A stretch of 64,000 bases of DNA from Pseudomonas umsongensis (GCF_002236105.1 NZ_NIWU01000001.1:1674001-1738000), one strand, 5' to 3'; counted from the first letter of the stretch, positions 50,019-60,057 are shown. Notes: a model not told the origin generated them from the letters alone. A program made the numbers and translations.

Positions 50019-51341
50019 ATGCTCAAGTCCCCCTTGCTTCGCCTTTCAACCCTGGCGCTGATGATCAGTGCCGGCCAGGCGAGCGCCTACGAACTCTACG
50101 CCAGTGACGACAGTCATCTGAACGCCACCCTGGAAGCGGTTTTCGGCGTTTTCCACAGCCAGGAAAACTACGCCCTGTCGGGTCGCCTCGACGAAGGTTC
50201 GTCTTCTTGGCGCGAGGGCTACATCAAGTACGGCCTGAGCTTCGACCAGGGCCTGGCTGGGGTCGGCACTGCTTACGGCGCGGCGAACATGCTCAGCTCC
50301 GGCACTTGGGGCGACGGTGACGCCGCTGGCTTCACCGACGGTTCGGAGCGCACCACCAAGTTCGAAGATGCGTACCTCGGCTGGCGCTCGAGCGATCTGT
50401 TTCCCGCGCTGGGTGCTGACGGCATCGACCTGTCTTTCGGCCGCCAGAACATCGTGGTCGGCGACGGTTTCCTGATCAACGGCGATGCACTGAATCTGGG
50501 CAAGGGCCTGGCCGACGGCGAATTCAATCGCGGTGGCGCCTACTGGCTGGCCGCGCGCAAGGCCTTCGACGAAACCGCGGTGTTGCGTATCGGCGGCAAG
50601 GAAGGTTGGCGCAGTGACCTGATGTGGTTGAAATCCAACAACCGCGCGCAAGCCAAGACCGAAATGTACGTCGGCACCCTGGAGCACGTGTCCGAGGCCG
50701 GTACCGTCGGCGTGACCTACATCGACACCACGGACGTCGATGAGCAGTTCGCCTCCCCCGCGCAACTCGAGCGCGATGGCATGAAGACCTACAGCCTGCG
50801 CGCCACTGGCAACGCCGGGGTCAAGGACCTGTTCCTCTCCGGTGAATATGCCAAGCAGGACAAACCCCACACGGCCACCGAAGACGCCTGGTACCTGGAA
50901 GCCGGCTGGACCTTTTCCGAGGCGCCATGGACGCCGTATGCCGGCTACCGCTACAGCCGTTTCTCGGAAGGCTACGACACGCTGTTCTACGGTTTCAGCC
51001 GTGGCTTCGGCACCTGGTTCCAAGGTGAAGTGGCGGGCAACTACGCCGGCCCGTTCAACACCAACTCGCGCATCCAGCAACTCAAGTTCACCGTCTCGCC
51101 ACTGGAGAACCTGACCGTCGGCGCGATGTACTTCAACTTCGACACCATCGACCGCGACCTGGGCAACACCGATGGCCACGAAGTCGACCTGTACGCCGAA
51201 TGGCACCTGAACGACCACATCTCGGTGATGCCGCTGGTCGGTCTGTTCCAGCCGGACAAGAGCGCCGACCAAGGCGGCACGCAGCTAGGCAACAACGACA
51301 AGAACCTCTACAGCCAGCTGATTTTCGCCACCAATTTCTAA
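50019..51341 (+). CDS. Outer-membrane beta-barrel protein, alginate-export-like
   Basis: 440 residues with a signal peptide ([18 protein letters not shown]) and alternating aromatic/Gly strand pattern ([45 protein letters not shown] with the terminal Phe of outer-membrane barrels). [28 protein letters not shown] resembles the alginate-export/porin-like family seen in pseudomonads. The substrate is unknown. The ATG at 50019 is chosen because the signal peptide starts there. The preceding 205 bases show no recognisable element. Confidence 0.78.
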   Translation: MLKSPLLRLSTLALMISAGQASAYELYASDDSHLNATLEAVFGVFHSQENYALSGRLDEGSSSWREGYIKYGLSFDQGLAGVGTAYGAANMLSSGTWGDGDAAGFTDGSERTTKFEDAYLGWRSSDLFPALGADGIDLSFGRQNIVVGDGFLINGDALNLGKGLADGEFNRGGAYWLAARKAFDETAVLRIGGKEGWRSDLMWLKSNNRAQAKTEMYVGTLEHVSEAGTVGVTYIDTTDVDEQFASPAQLERDGMKTYSLRATGNAGVKDLFLSGEYAKQDKPHTATEDAWYLEAGWTFSEAPWTPYAGYRYSRFSEGYDTLFYGFSRGFGTWFQGEVAGNYAGPFNTNSRIQQLKFTVSPLENLTVGAMYFNFDTIDRDLGNTDGHEVDLYAEWHLNDHISVMPLVGLFQPDKSADQGGTQLGNNDKNLYSQLIFATNF

Positions 51342-51353
51342 TCTCGAACCGAT

Positions 51354-51424
51354 GTAGGAGCTGCCGCAGGCTGCGATCTTTTGATCTTGAAAGTCAAAAG
51401 ATCGCAGCCTGCGGCAGCTCCTAC
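51354..51424. repeat. Palindrome, GTAGGAGCTGC/AAAAGATCGCAG family
   Basis: GTAGGAGCTGCCGCAGGCTGCGATCTTTTGA and its exact inverse around TCTTGAAAG. Same family as 46805-46897, here between co-directional genes. Confidence 0.88.
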
Positions 51425-51472
51425 AGGTTCGTAATCGCAGCGCTATTATTTCCCATGGAAAAGGCCTTTCCG

Positions 51473-53599
51473 ATGCACAGAAGATTCCTCACGATCCAGA
51501 GCAAGATCACCCTGCTCGCCGGCCTCTGCCTGGTGTTGGTGGTGGGTTTGCTGATGGGCCTGTCGCTCTACCAGACACACAAGAGCAGCCAGCAAGTGGC
51601 CCGGGCCAGCAGCGACATGCTCGCCGACGCGGCCCGGGAACACATGCAGGCCCTGGGTAAAGTGCAGGCCATGCAAGTGCAACGCACCTTCATGCAGACC
51701 CACGAATATGGCCAGGGATTGTCGCGGTATCTGTTGTACCTCAGGCAACTCCAGCATCAGGGCAATCTGACCCGCCAACAACTGCGCCAGGAGCTGAGCA
51801 CCCAGCTTCAACAGGCCCTGATCGACAAGCCCGACCTGCTCGGGCTTTACGTCATTTTTGAACCCGATGCGCTGGACGGTGCCGACGCGGGCTTCGCCGG
51901 CAAGCCGGACCTGGGCAGCAACGAAACCGGACGCTTCTCCCTGTACTGGGTGCAAAGCAAACCCGGCGAACTGCAAGCGGTGATCGGCGATGAAGGCCTG
52001 CTGGCCAACACCGAGCCAGGCCCCAGCGGCGCACCCTACAACGCCTTCTACACCTGCGCCCGCGACACTCGCCAGGCCTGTGTGCTGGAACCCTACTTCG
52101 ACGAGGCATCGGGCAGTCGCAAACTGGTGACCAGCGTCGCCTTCCCGCTGTTGGAGAACGGCAAAGTCATCGCCGTGGTCGGCCTCGACATCAACCTCGC
52201 CGCCTTGCAAAAGAACAGCGAGAACAGTGCGCTGCAATTATTCGATGGCCGCGGCCAGATCAGCATCGTCAGCCCCCGTGGCGTGATCTCCGCCAACAGC
52301 CAGGATGTCAGCCGCCTCGGACAACCGATGGACAATGCCCAGGTGATGGACGCCTTGCGCCAGGGTCAGCCGGAGGTGTTTGAAGACCCGCAGCAGATCA
52401 ACGTCCTTGAACCGCTGCCACCGATTGCCGGTGCTGCGCCCTGGGGTGTGCTGGTCGGCGTGCCCCAAGACGTATTGCTGGCACCGGTCGCCAGCCTGCA
52501 AAAACAACTCGACGCCCAGGGCGTGCAAAGCACGGCGTTGGAACTGCTGCTCGGTGGCGGCTCGGCCTTGCTTGGCCTCCTGCTGATCGGGTACACGGCA
52601 CGGCGCATCACCCGGCCGCTGCAAGTGCTGACCCGGGTCATGGAGGATATCTCCCTTGGCGAGGGTGATTTGACCCGGCGCCTGCAAGTACAGTCACAGG
52701 ATGAAATCGGCCAGTTGGCCACGGCGTTCAACCGCTTTGTCGAGCGCATTCACCAGTCGATTCGCGAAGTGTCGTCGGCAGCCCTGGGCGTCAACGAAGG
52801 TGCCCGCCGGGTGCTGGAGGCCTCCCATTCGTCGCTGAGCAATTTCGACGATCAATCAAGCCGCACCAACAGTGTCGCCGCCGCCATCAATCAGTTGGGC
52901 GCCGCTGCGCAAGAGATCGCGCATAACGCCTCCGATGCCTCGCACCAGGCCTCCAGTGCGCGACAACAGGCCGAGGACGGTCGCCAGGTGGTGCAACGCA
53001 CCATTGAAGTGATGCACGAACTGTCGGCAAAAATCAGCACGTCGTGCGCCAACATCGAAGTGCTCAACGACAAGACCGTGAACATCGGGCAAATCCTCGA
53101 AGTGATCAAGGGCATCTCCCAGCAGACCAACCTGCTGGCGCTGAACGCCGCCATCGAAGCAGCCCGGGCCGGTGAAGCCGGCCGCGGCTTTGCCGTGGTC
53201 GCCGACGAGGTGCGCAGCCTGGCCGGTCGCACCCAGTCCTCGGCGCTGGAGATCCAGCAGATGATCGAGGAGCTGCAAGTGGGTGCCCGCGATTCGGTCG
53301 CCACCATGACCGAAAGCCAACAGCACAGCGAAGAAAGCGTCACCATCGCCAACCTCGCCGGCAGCCGCTTGAGCAGCGTGACCCAACGCATCGGCGAGAT
53401 CGACAACGTCAACCAGTCCGTCGCCGCCGCCACCGAAGAACAGACCGCCGTGGTCGAAGCCTTGAATGTCGACATCACCCGGATCAACACGCTGAACCAG
53501 CAAGGCGTGGAGAACTTGCAGGCGACGTTGCGGGCTTGTACTGAGCTGGAGCAGCAGGCGGCGCGGTTGAATCAGTTGGTGGGGAGTTTCAGGATCTGA
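51473..53599 (+). CDS. Methyl-accepting chemotaxis protein with dCache sensor
   Basis: A 708-residue chemoreceptor. The first membrane helix is [23 protein letters not shown] long periplasmic region (about 40-365) with [19 protein letters not shown] and [24 protein letters not shown] (PDC/dCache blades) follows. The second helix ([17 protein letters not shown]) leads to HAMP ([28 protein letters not shown]) and the signalling tip ([28 protein letters not shown]). AAAAGG 8 bases before the ATG at 51473 supports that start; an ATG 18 bases earlier is an alternative. The ligand is probably an amino or organic acid, but this is not shown. Confidence 0.93.
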   Translation: MHRRFLTIQSKITLLAGLCLVLVVGLLMGLSLYQTHKSSQQVARASSDMLADAAREHMQALGKVQAMQVQRTFMQTHEYGQGLSRYLLYLRQLQHQGNLTRQQLRQELSTQLQQALIDKPDLLGLYVIFEPDALDGADAGFAGKPDLGSNETGRFSLYWVQSKPGELQAVIGDEGLLANTEPGPSGAPYNAFYTCARDTRQACVLEPYFDEASGSRKLVTSVAFPLLENGKVIAVVGLDINLAALQKNSENSALQLFDGRGQISIVSPRGVISANSQDVSRLGQPMDNAQVMDALRQGQPEVFEDPQQINVLEPLPPIAGAAPWGVLVGVPQDVLLAPVASLQKQLDAQGVQSTALELLLGGGSALLGLLLIGYTARRITRPLQVLTRVMEDISLGEGDLTRRLQVQSQDEIGQLATAFNRFVERIHQSIREVSSAALGVNEGARRVLEASHSSLSNFDDQSSRTNSVAAAINQLGAAAQEIAHNASDASHQASSARQQAEDGRQVVQRTIEVMHELSAKISTSCANIEVLNDKTVNIGQILEVIKGISQQTNLLALNAAIEAARAGEAGRGFAVVADEVRSLAGRTQSSALEIQQMIEELQVGARDSVATMTESQQHSEESVTIANLAGSRLSSVTQRIGEIDNVNQSVAAATEEQTAVVEALNVDITRINTLNQQGVENLQATLRACTELEQQAARLNQLVGSFRI

Positions 53600-53609
53600 G
53601 CCTTTGACC

Positions 53610-53721
53610 GATCGTTCCCACGCTCTGCGTGGGAATGCATCCCGTGACGCTCTGCGTCACATCCACAAGCGGAACGCGGAGCGTCCCTGGCGGCATTCCC
53701 ACGCAGAGCGTGGGAACGATC
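53610..53721. repeat. REP doublet, GTTCCCACGC family
   Basis: GATCGTTCCCACGCTCTGCG and its inverse flank GACGCTCTGCGTCACATCC..GGAACGCGGAGCGTCCC. It ends the chemoreceptor transcript. Confidence 0.85.
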
Positions 53722-53880
53722 AGTGGGCGCCCAATCTGGCACCCACAACCAACCACCTGGCATGCACGCAAACATGCCGCGCCGGCCCCCGCGCGTAGTA
53801 TCGAAGCGCAAAGCAACGCTGAACCCCTCCATTTCTAACCAAAAAACAATAAATCGACCTTCGGGTCGCGGGAGATTTCT

Positions 53881-55194
53881 GTGCTCAAGAAAAGTGCGTT
53901 GGGCTGGCCAAAGATCGCCGGCCTTGGAATTGCGTTGGTGGTGGCCGGGCAGTTTTCCGGCTGGAACTTTGGCTTGGCGGCCGGTGGCTGGCTCAACATG
54001 TTGATCGCCACCTTGTTGATGGCGCTGCTGTGCGGTGGGCTGGCGTTATGCGTGGCGGAGCTGTCCACCGCGTTGCCCAGCGCCGGCGGTGTGTTCGTGT
54101 ATGCGCAAAGTGCGTTTGGGCCGTTCGTGGGTTACCTGGTCGGGGTGGCGTGCGCGCTGGCCTTGACCATCGGCACCGGGGTGGCGGCAACGTTCATTTG
54201 TGCCTATACCGAGTCGATATTCGGTCTTGGCGGCTGGCCGGTGAAGGTCGCCCTGTTTGCGGTGATCATTGGCATTCACCTGCGCGGGGTGGGTGAGGCC
54301 ATGGGCCTGACGTTCATTGCCGGCGTGATTGCGGTCGTGGCCCTGTTGACCTTCGGTGTGGCCATGGCGCCGCATGTCGAGTTGAACAACCTGCTGGCAT
54401 TGCCGGCTAACGTCTCGGCACCGCTCAGCCTTGGCGGCATCTTCGCCTGTGTGCCGTTCGCGATCTGGCTGTTCATCACGGTCGAGCAAACCGGCTCGGC
54501 GGCGGAAGAAGCTGCAAACCCCGGCCGCAGCATGCCTCGCGGCATTCTGGCGGCCATCGGCACATTGTTGGTCACAGCCCTGGTGGTACTGGTCTGCGCA
54601 CCGGGCGCCGGTGGTGTGGAACTGGTGGGCTCGGCGGGCGACCCGTTGTACGCCGCGATGTCCAGCAACAGCGCATTCGGTGAAGGCTCGTGGCTGGCCA
54701 AGGTGATTGGCTGCGGCGGCGTGTTCGGCTTGATCGCCACCTTCTTCTCCCTGGTGTACGCAGCCTCCCGGCAATTGTTCGCGATGGCTCGCGACGGCCT
54801 GTTCCCGCAGTGGCTGGGCAAGACCGGCAAACGCGGCACGCCGTATCCGGCACTGCTGCTGATCGGCGCGATCGGCTTGCCCTTGTCCGAAGTCGATCCA
54901 GCCACGGTGATGCTCGCGGTCGTGCTGCTGCTCAACGTTTGCTACCTGTGCATTTTCGGCGCGTACCTGCGCATCAAGAGCAGCCAGCCCGACCTGGCAC
55001 GTCCCTTCCGCCTGATCGGCGGCAAGCTGGTCGCCTGGCTGGGTCTGGCCCTGACGCTGGTGGTCGTCGCCGCCTGCTTCCAGCTTGACCTGAGCATGCT
55101 GATCGCCCTCGGCGTGACCTTCGCACTGTGTATTTTCAACTTCCTGCTGCGCACTCGCCGCGCCGCCCAAATCGAGGTTCCAGACCATGCCTGA
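53881..55194 (+). CDS. APC superfamily amino acid/amine permease
   Basis: A 437-residue, about 12-helix transporter starting GTG at 53881 with GGGAG 6 bases upstream. LGWPKIAGLGIALVVAGQFSGWNFGLAAGG is the helix-1 motif of the APC family, with VYAASRQLFAMARDGLFPQWLGKTGKRGTPYPALLL the helix 8-9 signature. It probably imports an amino acid or amino-alcohol that is then processed by the two downstream enzymes. It overlaps the next gene by 8 bases. Confidence 0.9.
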   Translation: MLKKSALGWPKIAGLGIALVVAGQFSGWNFGLAAGGWLNMLIATLLMALLCGGLALCVAELSTALPSAGGVFVYAQSAFGPFVGYLVGVACALALTIGTGVAATFICAYTESIFGLGGWPVKVALFAVIIGIHLRGVGEAMGLTFIAGVIAVVALLTFGVAMAPHVELNNLLALPANVSAPLSLGGIFACVPFAIWLFITVEQTGSAAEEAANPGRSMPRGILAAIGTLLVTALVVLVCAPGAGGVELVGSAGDPLYAAMSSNSAFGEGSWLAKVIGCGGVFGLIATFFSLVYAASRQLFAMARDGLFPQWLGKTGKRGTPYPALLLIGAIGLPLSEVDPATVMLAVVLLLNVCYLCIFGAYLRIKSSQPDLARPFRLIGGKLVAWLGLALTLVVVAACFQLDLSMLIALGVTFALCIFNFLLRTRRAAQIEVPDHA

Positions 55195-56464
55195 CACTCT
55201 CCTGCAACGTCGTCATCGCGTACTCGGCAGCGCCTCGCCGCTGTTCTACGACAAGCCCTTGCACCTGGTGCGCGGCGAAGGCGTGTGGCTGTTCGACGTC
55301 GACGGTCGCCGCTACCTCGACGTCTACAACAACGTGCCTTGCGTCGGCCACTGCAACCCTCACGTGACCGACGCCATGCACCGCCAGGCCACCACGCTGA
55401 ACATCCACACCCGCTACCTCGATGAACAAGTGGTGCGCTATGCCGAACGCTTGACCGCGACCTTCGGCCAACCGCTGGATACCGCGATGTTCACCTGCAC
55501 CGGCACCGAGGCCAACGAACTGGCGCTGCGCCTGGCACGCTACGCCAGCGGCGGAACCGGCATTATCGTCAGCGATTACAACTACCACGGTAACTCCGCG
55601 TCGCTGGCGCAGGTCACCACCGCCCTGCCCTCGCCGGAACCCTTCGCGGCCCATGCCCGCGCCGTGCCGATTCCATGCCTGTACCGGGCACCGGTGGGCA
55701 CCAGCAAGGCGCAGCTGGCCGAGCAGTACGCGGCCAACATCGCGGCCGCCATCGCCTCGATGCAGGCCCAGGGCATTCGCCCCGCCGCGCTACTGATCGA
55801 CACCTTGTTCGCCAACGAAGGCTTGCCCCGGGTGCCGGCCAGTTTCGTTGCCAAGGCCGCCGAGTTGATCCGCGCCGCCGGTGGCCTGTTCATCGCCGAT
55901 GAAGTGCAATCGGGTTTCGGCCGCACCGGCGATCACCTCTGGGGCCACCAGGCCCACGGCGTCGTGCCGGACATCGTCACCCTCGGCAAACCCATGGGTA
56001 ACGGCTATCCGCTGGCCGGGTTGATCACCCACAAGGCGCTGGTCGAGTCGTTCGGGCGCAACGCCATGTACTTCAACACCTTCGGCGGCTCGCCCGTAGC
56101 AGCGGCGGTCGGCATGGCGGTGCTGGACGAGATTGAACAAAAGCAGCTGCTGCAAAACGCACAAAACGTCGGCGCTTATGTGCAGCAGCGTTTGCAGGTA
56201 CTGGCAGGCAAACATTCGATCATCGGCGACGTGCGCGGCAAGGGCCTGTTCTTCGCCATGGAGTTGGTGCGCGATCACGCCAGCAAGGAGCCGGCCGGAC
56301 TGGAGGCGCGCAAGGTGGTCAACGACATGCGCGAGAACGGCGTGCTGATCAGCAAGATCGGCGCCGGTGACAACATACTCAAGTTGCGCCCGCCGCTGGT
56401 GTTCAGCCGCGATCATGCCGACTTGTTCGTCGACACCCTGGACCACGCCCTGAGCGCGATTTGA
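55187..56464 (+). CDS. Class III PLP enzyme, AGXT2L-type (phospho-lyase-like)
   Basis: A 425-residue fold-type I PLP enzyme. The Schiff-base lysine is Lys268 in IVTLGKPMGNGYPLAG, with FTCTGTEANELALRLAR and FIADEVQSGFGRTG. VYNNVPCVGHCNPHV, NIHTRYLDEQVVRYAERL, MYFNTFGGSPVAAAVGMAVLDEIE and NILKLRPPLVFSRDHADLFVD resemble the vertebrate AGXT2L1/AGXT2L2 phospho-lyases (ethanolamine phosphate and phosphohydroxylysine) more than ordinary aminotransferases. With a kinase gene next to it, a phosphorylate-then-eliminate route is likely. Plain aminotransferase activity is not excluded. Confidence 0.82.
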   Translation: MPDTLLQRRHRVLGSASPLFYDKPLHLVRGEGVWLFDVDGRRYLDVYNNVPCVGHCNPHVTDAMHRQATTLNIHTRYLDEQVVRYAERLTATFGQPLDTAMFTCTGTEANELALRLARYASGGTGIIVSDYNYHGNSASLAQVTTALPSPEPFAAHARAVPIPCLYRAPVGTSKAQLAEQYAANIAAAIASMQAQGIRPAALLIDTLFANEGLPRVPASFVAKAAELIRAAGGLFIADEVQSGFGRTGDHLWGHQAHGVVPDIVTLGKPMGNGYPLAGLITHKALVESFGRNAMYFNTFGGSPVAAAVGMAVLDEIEQKQLLQNAQNVGAYVQQRLQVLAGKHSIIGDVRGKGLFFAMELVRDHASKEPAGLEARKVVNDMRENGVLISKIGAGDNILKLRPPLVFSRDHADLFVDTLDHALSAI

Positions 56465-56474
56465 GGCCCCTGCC

Positions 56475-57488
56475 ATGACTGACTTCCACACGTTGAACCA
56501 CGATCAGCAAGTCGCCCGATTGCACGACCTGGCGCGCCACGCCCTGCAACACTGGGACGGCGACTTCGGCGACATCGAACTGGTGAAATTCCGCGAGAAC
56601 GCGGTGTTCTCTGCCCGCCGCCACGACGGTCAGCGGGTGGCCCTGCGCATCCATCGCAATGGCTATCATTGCGCAGCGGCGTTGCGTTCCGAATTGCAAT
56701 GGATGGAAGCCTTGGAAAGCGCCGGGATTACCGTGCCGCAGATCATCCGCGCCCGGGACCTGCGCCATCTGATTGAAGTGAGCCATGCCGACATCGGCGA
56801 ACGCCATGTCGATATGCTCGCCTGGTTGCCGGGCACCACGGCCGGCACCTCAGAGGCCGGGGTGCAGGCCGATACCGAAATCGACTTCCTGTTTGCCGAA
56901 GCTGGGGCGCTTGCGGCGCGCATTCATGTACATTCGACAGAATGGCAGCAGCCGGACGAGTTTGTCCGGCACGCCTGGGATGAGGAAGGCTTGATCGGTG
57001 CCAATCCGTTCTGGGGGCGTTTCTGGGAGCTGCAACAGCTGAGCGATGAGCAACGCGAGCTGTTGCTGCAAGCCCGGCGTGCAGCGCGCAAGGACCTGCG
57101 TCAATACGGCCGCTATCTGGGTAACTTCGGCATGATCCACGCCGACCTCGTCCCGGAAAACTTGCTGATCGAAGGCCCGCGCCTGCGCTTGATCGACTTC
57201 GATGACGCGGGGTTTGGCTGGCACATGTTCGAGCTGGCGACCGCGCTGTATTTTTGCGTGGAGGATCCGCGTTATGAGCAGATCAAAGCGGCGCTGCTGG
57301 AGGGTTATCACAGGGTCAAACCCTTGACCGAAGCGGATCGCAAGACGCTGGCGATGTTTTTGATGCTGCGTGGCACCACGTACCTGGGCTGGATTCATAC
57401 CCGCCAGGGCACGCCGACGGCGATTGAAATGGCGCCGATGTTGATAGAGCGGGCGTGCCGGTTGGCCCGGGAATATCTCCACCAGTAA
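56475..57488 (+). CDS. APH-family small-molecule kinase
   Basis: A 337-residue phosphotransferase-family protein (aminoglycoside-phosphotransferase/homoserine-kinase fold). The catalytic loop is FGMIHADLVPENLL and the metal motif LIDFDDAGFGWHMFELA. KFRENAVFSARRHDGQRVALRIHR is the nucleotide-binding lobe. No resistance function is suggested. It follows the PLP enzyme by 10 bases in a three-gene operon. I infer phosphorylation of the hydroxyl of an amino-alcohol or hydroxy-amino acid for the phospho-lyase. Confidence 0.82.
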   Translation: MTDFHTLNHDQQVARLHDLARHALQHWDGDFGDIELVKFRENAVFSARRHDGQRVALRIHRNGYHCAAALRSELQWMEALESAGITVPQIIRARDLRHLIEVSHADIGERHVDMLAWLPGTTAGTSEAGVQADTEIDFLFAEAGALAARIHVHSTEWQQPDEFVRHAWDEEGLIGANPFWGRFWELQQLSDEQRELLLQARRAARKDLRQYGRYLGNFGMIHADLVPENLLIEGPRLRLIDFDDAGFGWHMFELATALYFCVEDPRYEQIKAALLEGYHRVKPLTEADRKTLAMFLMLRGTTYLGWIHTRQGTPTAIEMAPMLIERACRLAREYLHQ

Positions 57489-57500
57489 CAGCCCCCCGCT

Positions 57501-57611
57501 GATCGTTCCCACGCTCTGCGTGGGAATGCCTCAACGGACGCTCTGCGTTCGGCTCTAGAAGGGACGCAAAGCGTCCCGGGCTGCATTCCCACGCGGAGCG
57601 TGGGAACGATC
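57501..57611. repeat. REP doublet, GTTCCCACGC family
   Basis: GATCGTTCCCACGCTCTGCG and CGCGGAGCGTGGGAACGATC arms between the convergent kinase and flavin reductase genes. Confidence 0.85.
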
Positions 57612-57616
57612 AATTG

Positions 57617-58129
57617 TCAGCAATGCGCACCAGCGTGTTCCAGGCGATGGAACAACCGGTTGAAGTACACCAGGCTATCGCGTGGTTCGCGCACGCCCAC
57701 CTTGTCCAGCTGCACGAACATCACTGAGTGCGAGCCGACTTCCTTGCACTCGGTGATACGCCCTTCCAGCTGCACCAGGGCATCGCGCAGCACCGGCACG
57801 TCCGCCGCGCCGTCGTCCCACAGGTCCCAGGCAAAACGTTCGGCCATCGGCACTTGGGTCATGCCGGCGAAGTGGCGGGCCAGCTCTTCCTGTTCGCCAC
57901 ACAGCACGTTGACGCACAGGCGGCCATTGCTGCGGAAAACGTCGTGGGTGGCGCTGTTGCGGTTGACGCATACCAGCACCGTGGGCGGCGAGTCGGTCAC
58001 CGAGCACACAGCGCTGGCAGTGATGCCGCAGCGCCCACCGGGGCCATTGGTGGTGATGATGTTCACCGCAGCAGGCAGCTGCGCCATGGCGTTGCGAAAG
58101 TCGATTTGCTGCTGGCTCAGGTCGGCCAT
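57617..58129 (-). CDS. Flavin reductase family protein (HpaC/IacG-like)
   Basis: 170 residues of the DIM6/NTAB flavin reductase domain: FRNAMAQLPAAVNIITTNGPGGRCGITASAVCSVTDSPPTVLVCVN and NVLCGEQEELARHFAG. Such proteins reduce FMN or FAD for a partner monooxygenase. The setting beside an IAA-type dioxygenase operon suggests IacG, the flavin reductase of that pathway. It lies on the same strand as that operon but is separated from it by two regulator genes. Confidence 0.82.
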   Translation of the reverse strand: MADLSQQQIDFRNAMAQLPAAVNIITTNGPGGRCGITASAVCSVTDSPPTVLVCVNRNSATHDVFRSNGRLCVNVLCGEQEELARHFAGMTQVPMAERFAWDLWDDGAADVPVLRDALVQLEGRITECKEVGSHSVMFVQLDKVGVREPRDSLVYFNRLFHRLEHAGAHC

Positions 58130-58249
58130 GTCGATGCCCCTTCCTTCAGGAGGACCGCTCTGAAGCGGCCCGTAGGTGATGGAACAAGACTAAGGCTGAG
58201 GGCACGGCGCAACCATTCCTGCGATCCCCATGGCGAGGTTAGGTTTCCG

Positions 58250-58261
58250 CTAGTCGACTAG
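58250..58261. promoter_or_regulatory. Perfect palindrome CTAGTCGACTAG between flavin reductase and response regulator genes
   Basis: A 12-bp perfect palindrome in the 259-base divergent region, about 120-130 bases from each start codon. It is a candidate operator for the response regulator. Nothing else in the region is recognisable. Confidence 0.4.
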
Positions 58262-58388
58262 GTGGTTTCTTTATCGCAAGGGCCCGCGACAGTGGGTATC
58301 CTGCTAACAGGCTGGAAAAAACACAGCCGATGCGTGCCGTGCGTTCGCGTGCGAAAACAATAATTAGAAATTTTCGTGGCAGCCCCTG

Positions 58389-59018
58389 ATGGAAACCCGC
58401 AAACCGATTGTTTACATCGTTGACGACGACAAAGACCTGCGCACCTCGCTGGCCTGGCTGCTGGAGTCGGTCAGCGTTCAGGCGCAGTGCTTCGCTGGCG
58501 CCGAAGAATTCCTCAGCCAGTACGACCCCAGGCAGCCCGCCTGCCTGGTGCTGGATGTGCGCATGCCGGAAACCAGCGGTTTCCAGCTGCAGGAGATCCT
58601 CAACCAGCGCGGCAGCACCTTGCCGACCATTTTCGTCTCGGCCCATGGCGACATTCCGATGTCGGTCACGGCGATGAAGAATGGCGCGCTGGACTTCGTC
58701 GAGAAGCCCTACAACCCGCAGCAGATGATCGACCGCATCCAGGCCGCGCTCAAGACCGCCGTGCACGCCCAGGCCGATCAGCAGCAGCGCCAGAACCTGC
58801 AGGGCAAGCTGGCGCTGCTGACCAGCCGCGAGCGTGAAGTGTTGATGCTGGTGATCGATGGCAAGGCCAGCAAGGTGATCGCCCGGGAGCTGAACATCAG
58901 CGTGAAGACCGTTGACGTGCACCGCACCAAGATCAAGGAAAAGATGGGTGTGAGCAGCATTGCCATGCTGGTGCGCGAGGTGTTGCACCTGCCGGTGGAT
59001 GAGCCGGCGCGGCATTGA
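58389..59018 (+). CDS. FixJ/LuxR-type response regulator (orphan)
   Basis: 209 residues: a receiver domain (about 5-125) with acidic Asp12-14 and phosphoacceptor Asp56 in LVLDVRMPE, conserved Lys in FVEKPYNP, and a LuxR helix-turn-helix (LLTSREREVLMLVIDGKASKVIARELNISVKTVDVHRTKIKEKMGV). This matches the FixJ/TodT/StyR group, which often controls aromatic catabolism. No histidine kinase gene is adjacent. It converges with the FeaR-like gene. Confidence 0.9.
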   Translation: METRKPIVYIVDDDKDLRTSLAWLLESVSVQAQCFAGAEEFLSQYDPRQPACLVLDVRMPETSGFQLQEILNQRGSTLPTIFVSAHGDIPMSVTAMKNGALDFVEKPYNPQQMIDRIQAALKTAVHAQADQQQRQNLQGKLALLTSREREVLMLVIDGKASKVIARELNISVKTVDVHRTKIKEKMGVSSIAMLVREVLHLPVDEPARH

Positions 59019-59044
59019 TCAATCTGCGGCAATCCTGAGGCCGC

Positions 59045-59123
59045 CTTCGCGAGCAGGCTCGCTCCCACAGTAGATCTGCGGTGAACACCGAGATCTGCTG
59101 TGGGAGCGAGCCTGCTCGCGAAG
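59045..59123. repeat. REP-type hairpin between convergent genes
   Basis: CTTCGCGAGCAGGCTCGCTCCCACAG and its exact inverse around a 27-base middle. It probably terminates both the response regulator and the AraC gene. Confidence 0.85.
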
Positions 59124-59136
59124 AACGACAACGCGG

Positions 59137-60057
59137 TCAGTGCTGGCTATAGCGCTTGCGATAGGCACCCGGTGACACGCCAAAACGCGATTTGAACGCC
59201 GACGAGAAGTAGCTGGAATCGGAAAAACCCCAGGCGTAACACAGTGCCGACAGCTTCTGCTCGACATCGGCACGGCGCAGGTTTTCCGCGCAGAAGTCCA
59301 GGCGCCGGTGCTTGATGTATTGCGCCACCACCAGGCCGCGCTTGGAGAACATCCGGTACAGGCCGCGCACGGAAATCCCCACTTCTCGGGCGATCAGTTC
59401 AGGGCACAGCTCTTCGTCGCTGAGGTGCGCGTCGATGAAGGCGATGATCTTGCGGAACTGCCGCTCATGGGGATCGGCATTGCTGTCACGGGCGCTGATC
59501 CCCGGCAGCAGCAGGCTGACCAGGGCGTCGAGCACGGCCTCGCTTTCCTGCATGTCCAGCCCTTCTTGCTGGCGGGTCTCCATTACGAGCTTGTTGGCCA
59601 TCGCCGCCAGAGGGCTGTTGGCGCCGATGCGCGTGGCGCAGTTCACCGCATTGAAGTGCGTACCACGCTCCACCACCTGGCGCGGCAGGATCAGCGACAA
59701 CTGGCGCGAGTCATCGTTGTAGGTCATGTCGCTGGGGCGGCTGGCATCGATCAACGCGATGTCGCCACAGCCCAGTTGCGTGCGGTTGTCGCCCTGTTCC
59801 AGGTGCGAGCTGCCGTGCAGCTGGAACACCGCGTAATAGTGGCCGTCGCTGCTGGTGCTGACGTCCTTGCTGGTGCGATACAGATGCACATGCGCCATGT
59901 CGACCACACTGAGGTTGATCGCGCCGCTGCGAAACTCCGTGAGTTGGCCGTAGAAGTCGGTGTCCAGCGCCCTGGCGTCAAAACGCCCGCAGGCCTGGTT
60001 CACCTGGCTCAACCAACTTTCGAACGCCTCATTGCGCACCGTCGATGCTGTAATCAT
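59137..60057 (-). CDS. AraC-family regulator, FeaR-like
   Basis: 306 residues. The N-terminal part has FESWLSQVNQACGRF, YYAVFQLHGSSHLEQGDN and CGDIALIDASRPSDMTYN..SLILPRQVVE. The C-terminal AraC domain has GISVRGLYRMFSKRGLVVAQYIKHRRLDFCAENLR and WGFSDSSYFSSAFKSRFGVSPGAYRK. These closely follow E. coli FeaR, the activator of phenylethylamine/aromatic-amine catabolism. Here it sits between the response regulator and the dioxygenase operon, so it may control that operon or a distant aldehyde dehydrogenase gene. Confidence 0.85.
   Translation of the reverse strand: MITASTVRNEAFESWLSQVNQACGRFDARALDTDFYGQLTEFRSGAINLSVVDMAHVHLYRTSKDVSTSSDGHYYAVFQLHGSSHLEQGDNRTQLGCGDIALIDASRPSDMTYNDDSRQLSLILPRQVVERGTHFNAVNCATRIGANSPLAAMANKLVMETRQQEGLDMQESEAVLDALVSLLLPGISARDSNADPHERQFRKIIAFIDAHLSDEELCPELIAREVGISVRGLYRMFSKRGLVVAQYIKHRRLDFCAENLRRADVEQKLSALCYAWGFSDSSYFSSAFKSRFGVSPGAYRKRYSQH

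Noticed and set aside
53572-53838. Small frames reading SHALRGN / HAERGND
   Set aside because: These are translations of the GTTCCCACGC REP family, known to create spurious protein families. They also occur at 35189 and 57316.
56475-57488. Antibiotic resistance gene (aminoglycoside phosphotransferase)
   Set aside because: Only the general kinase fold is shared. The operon context with a permease and PLP enzyme points to metabolism.
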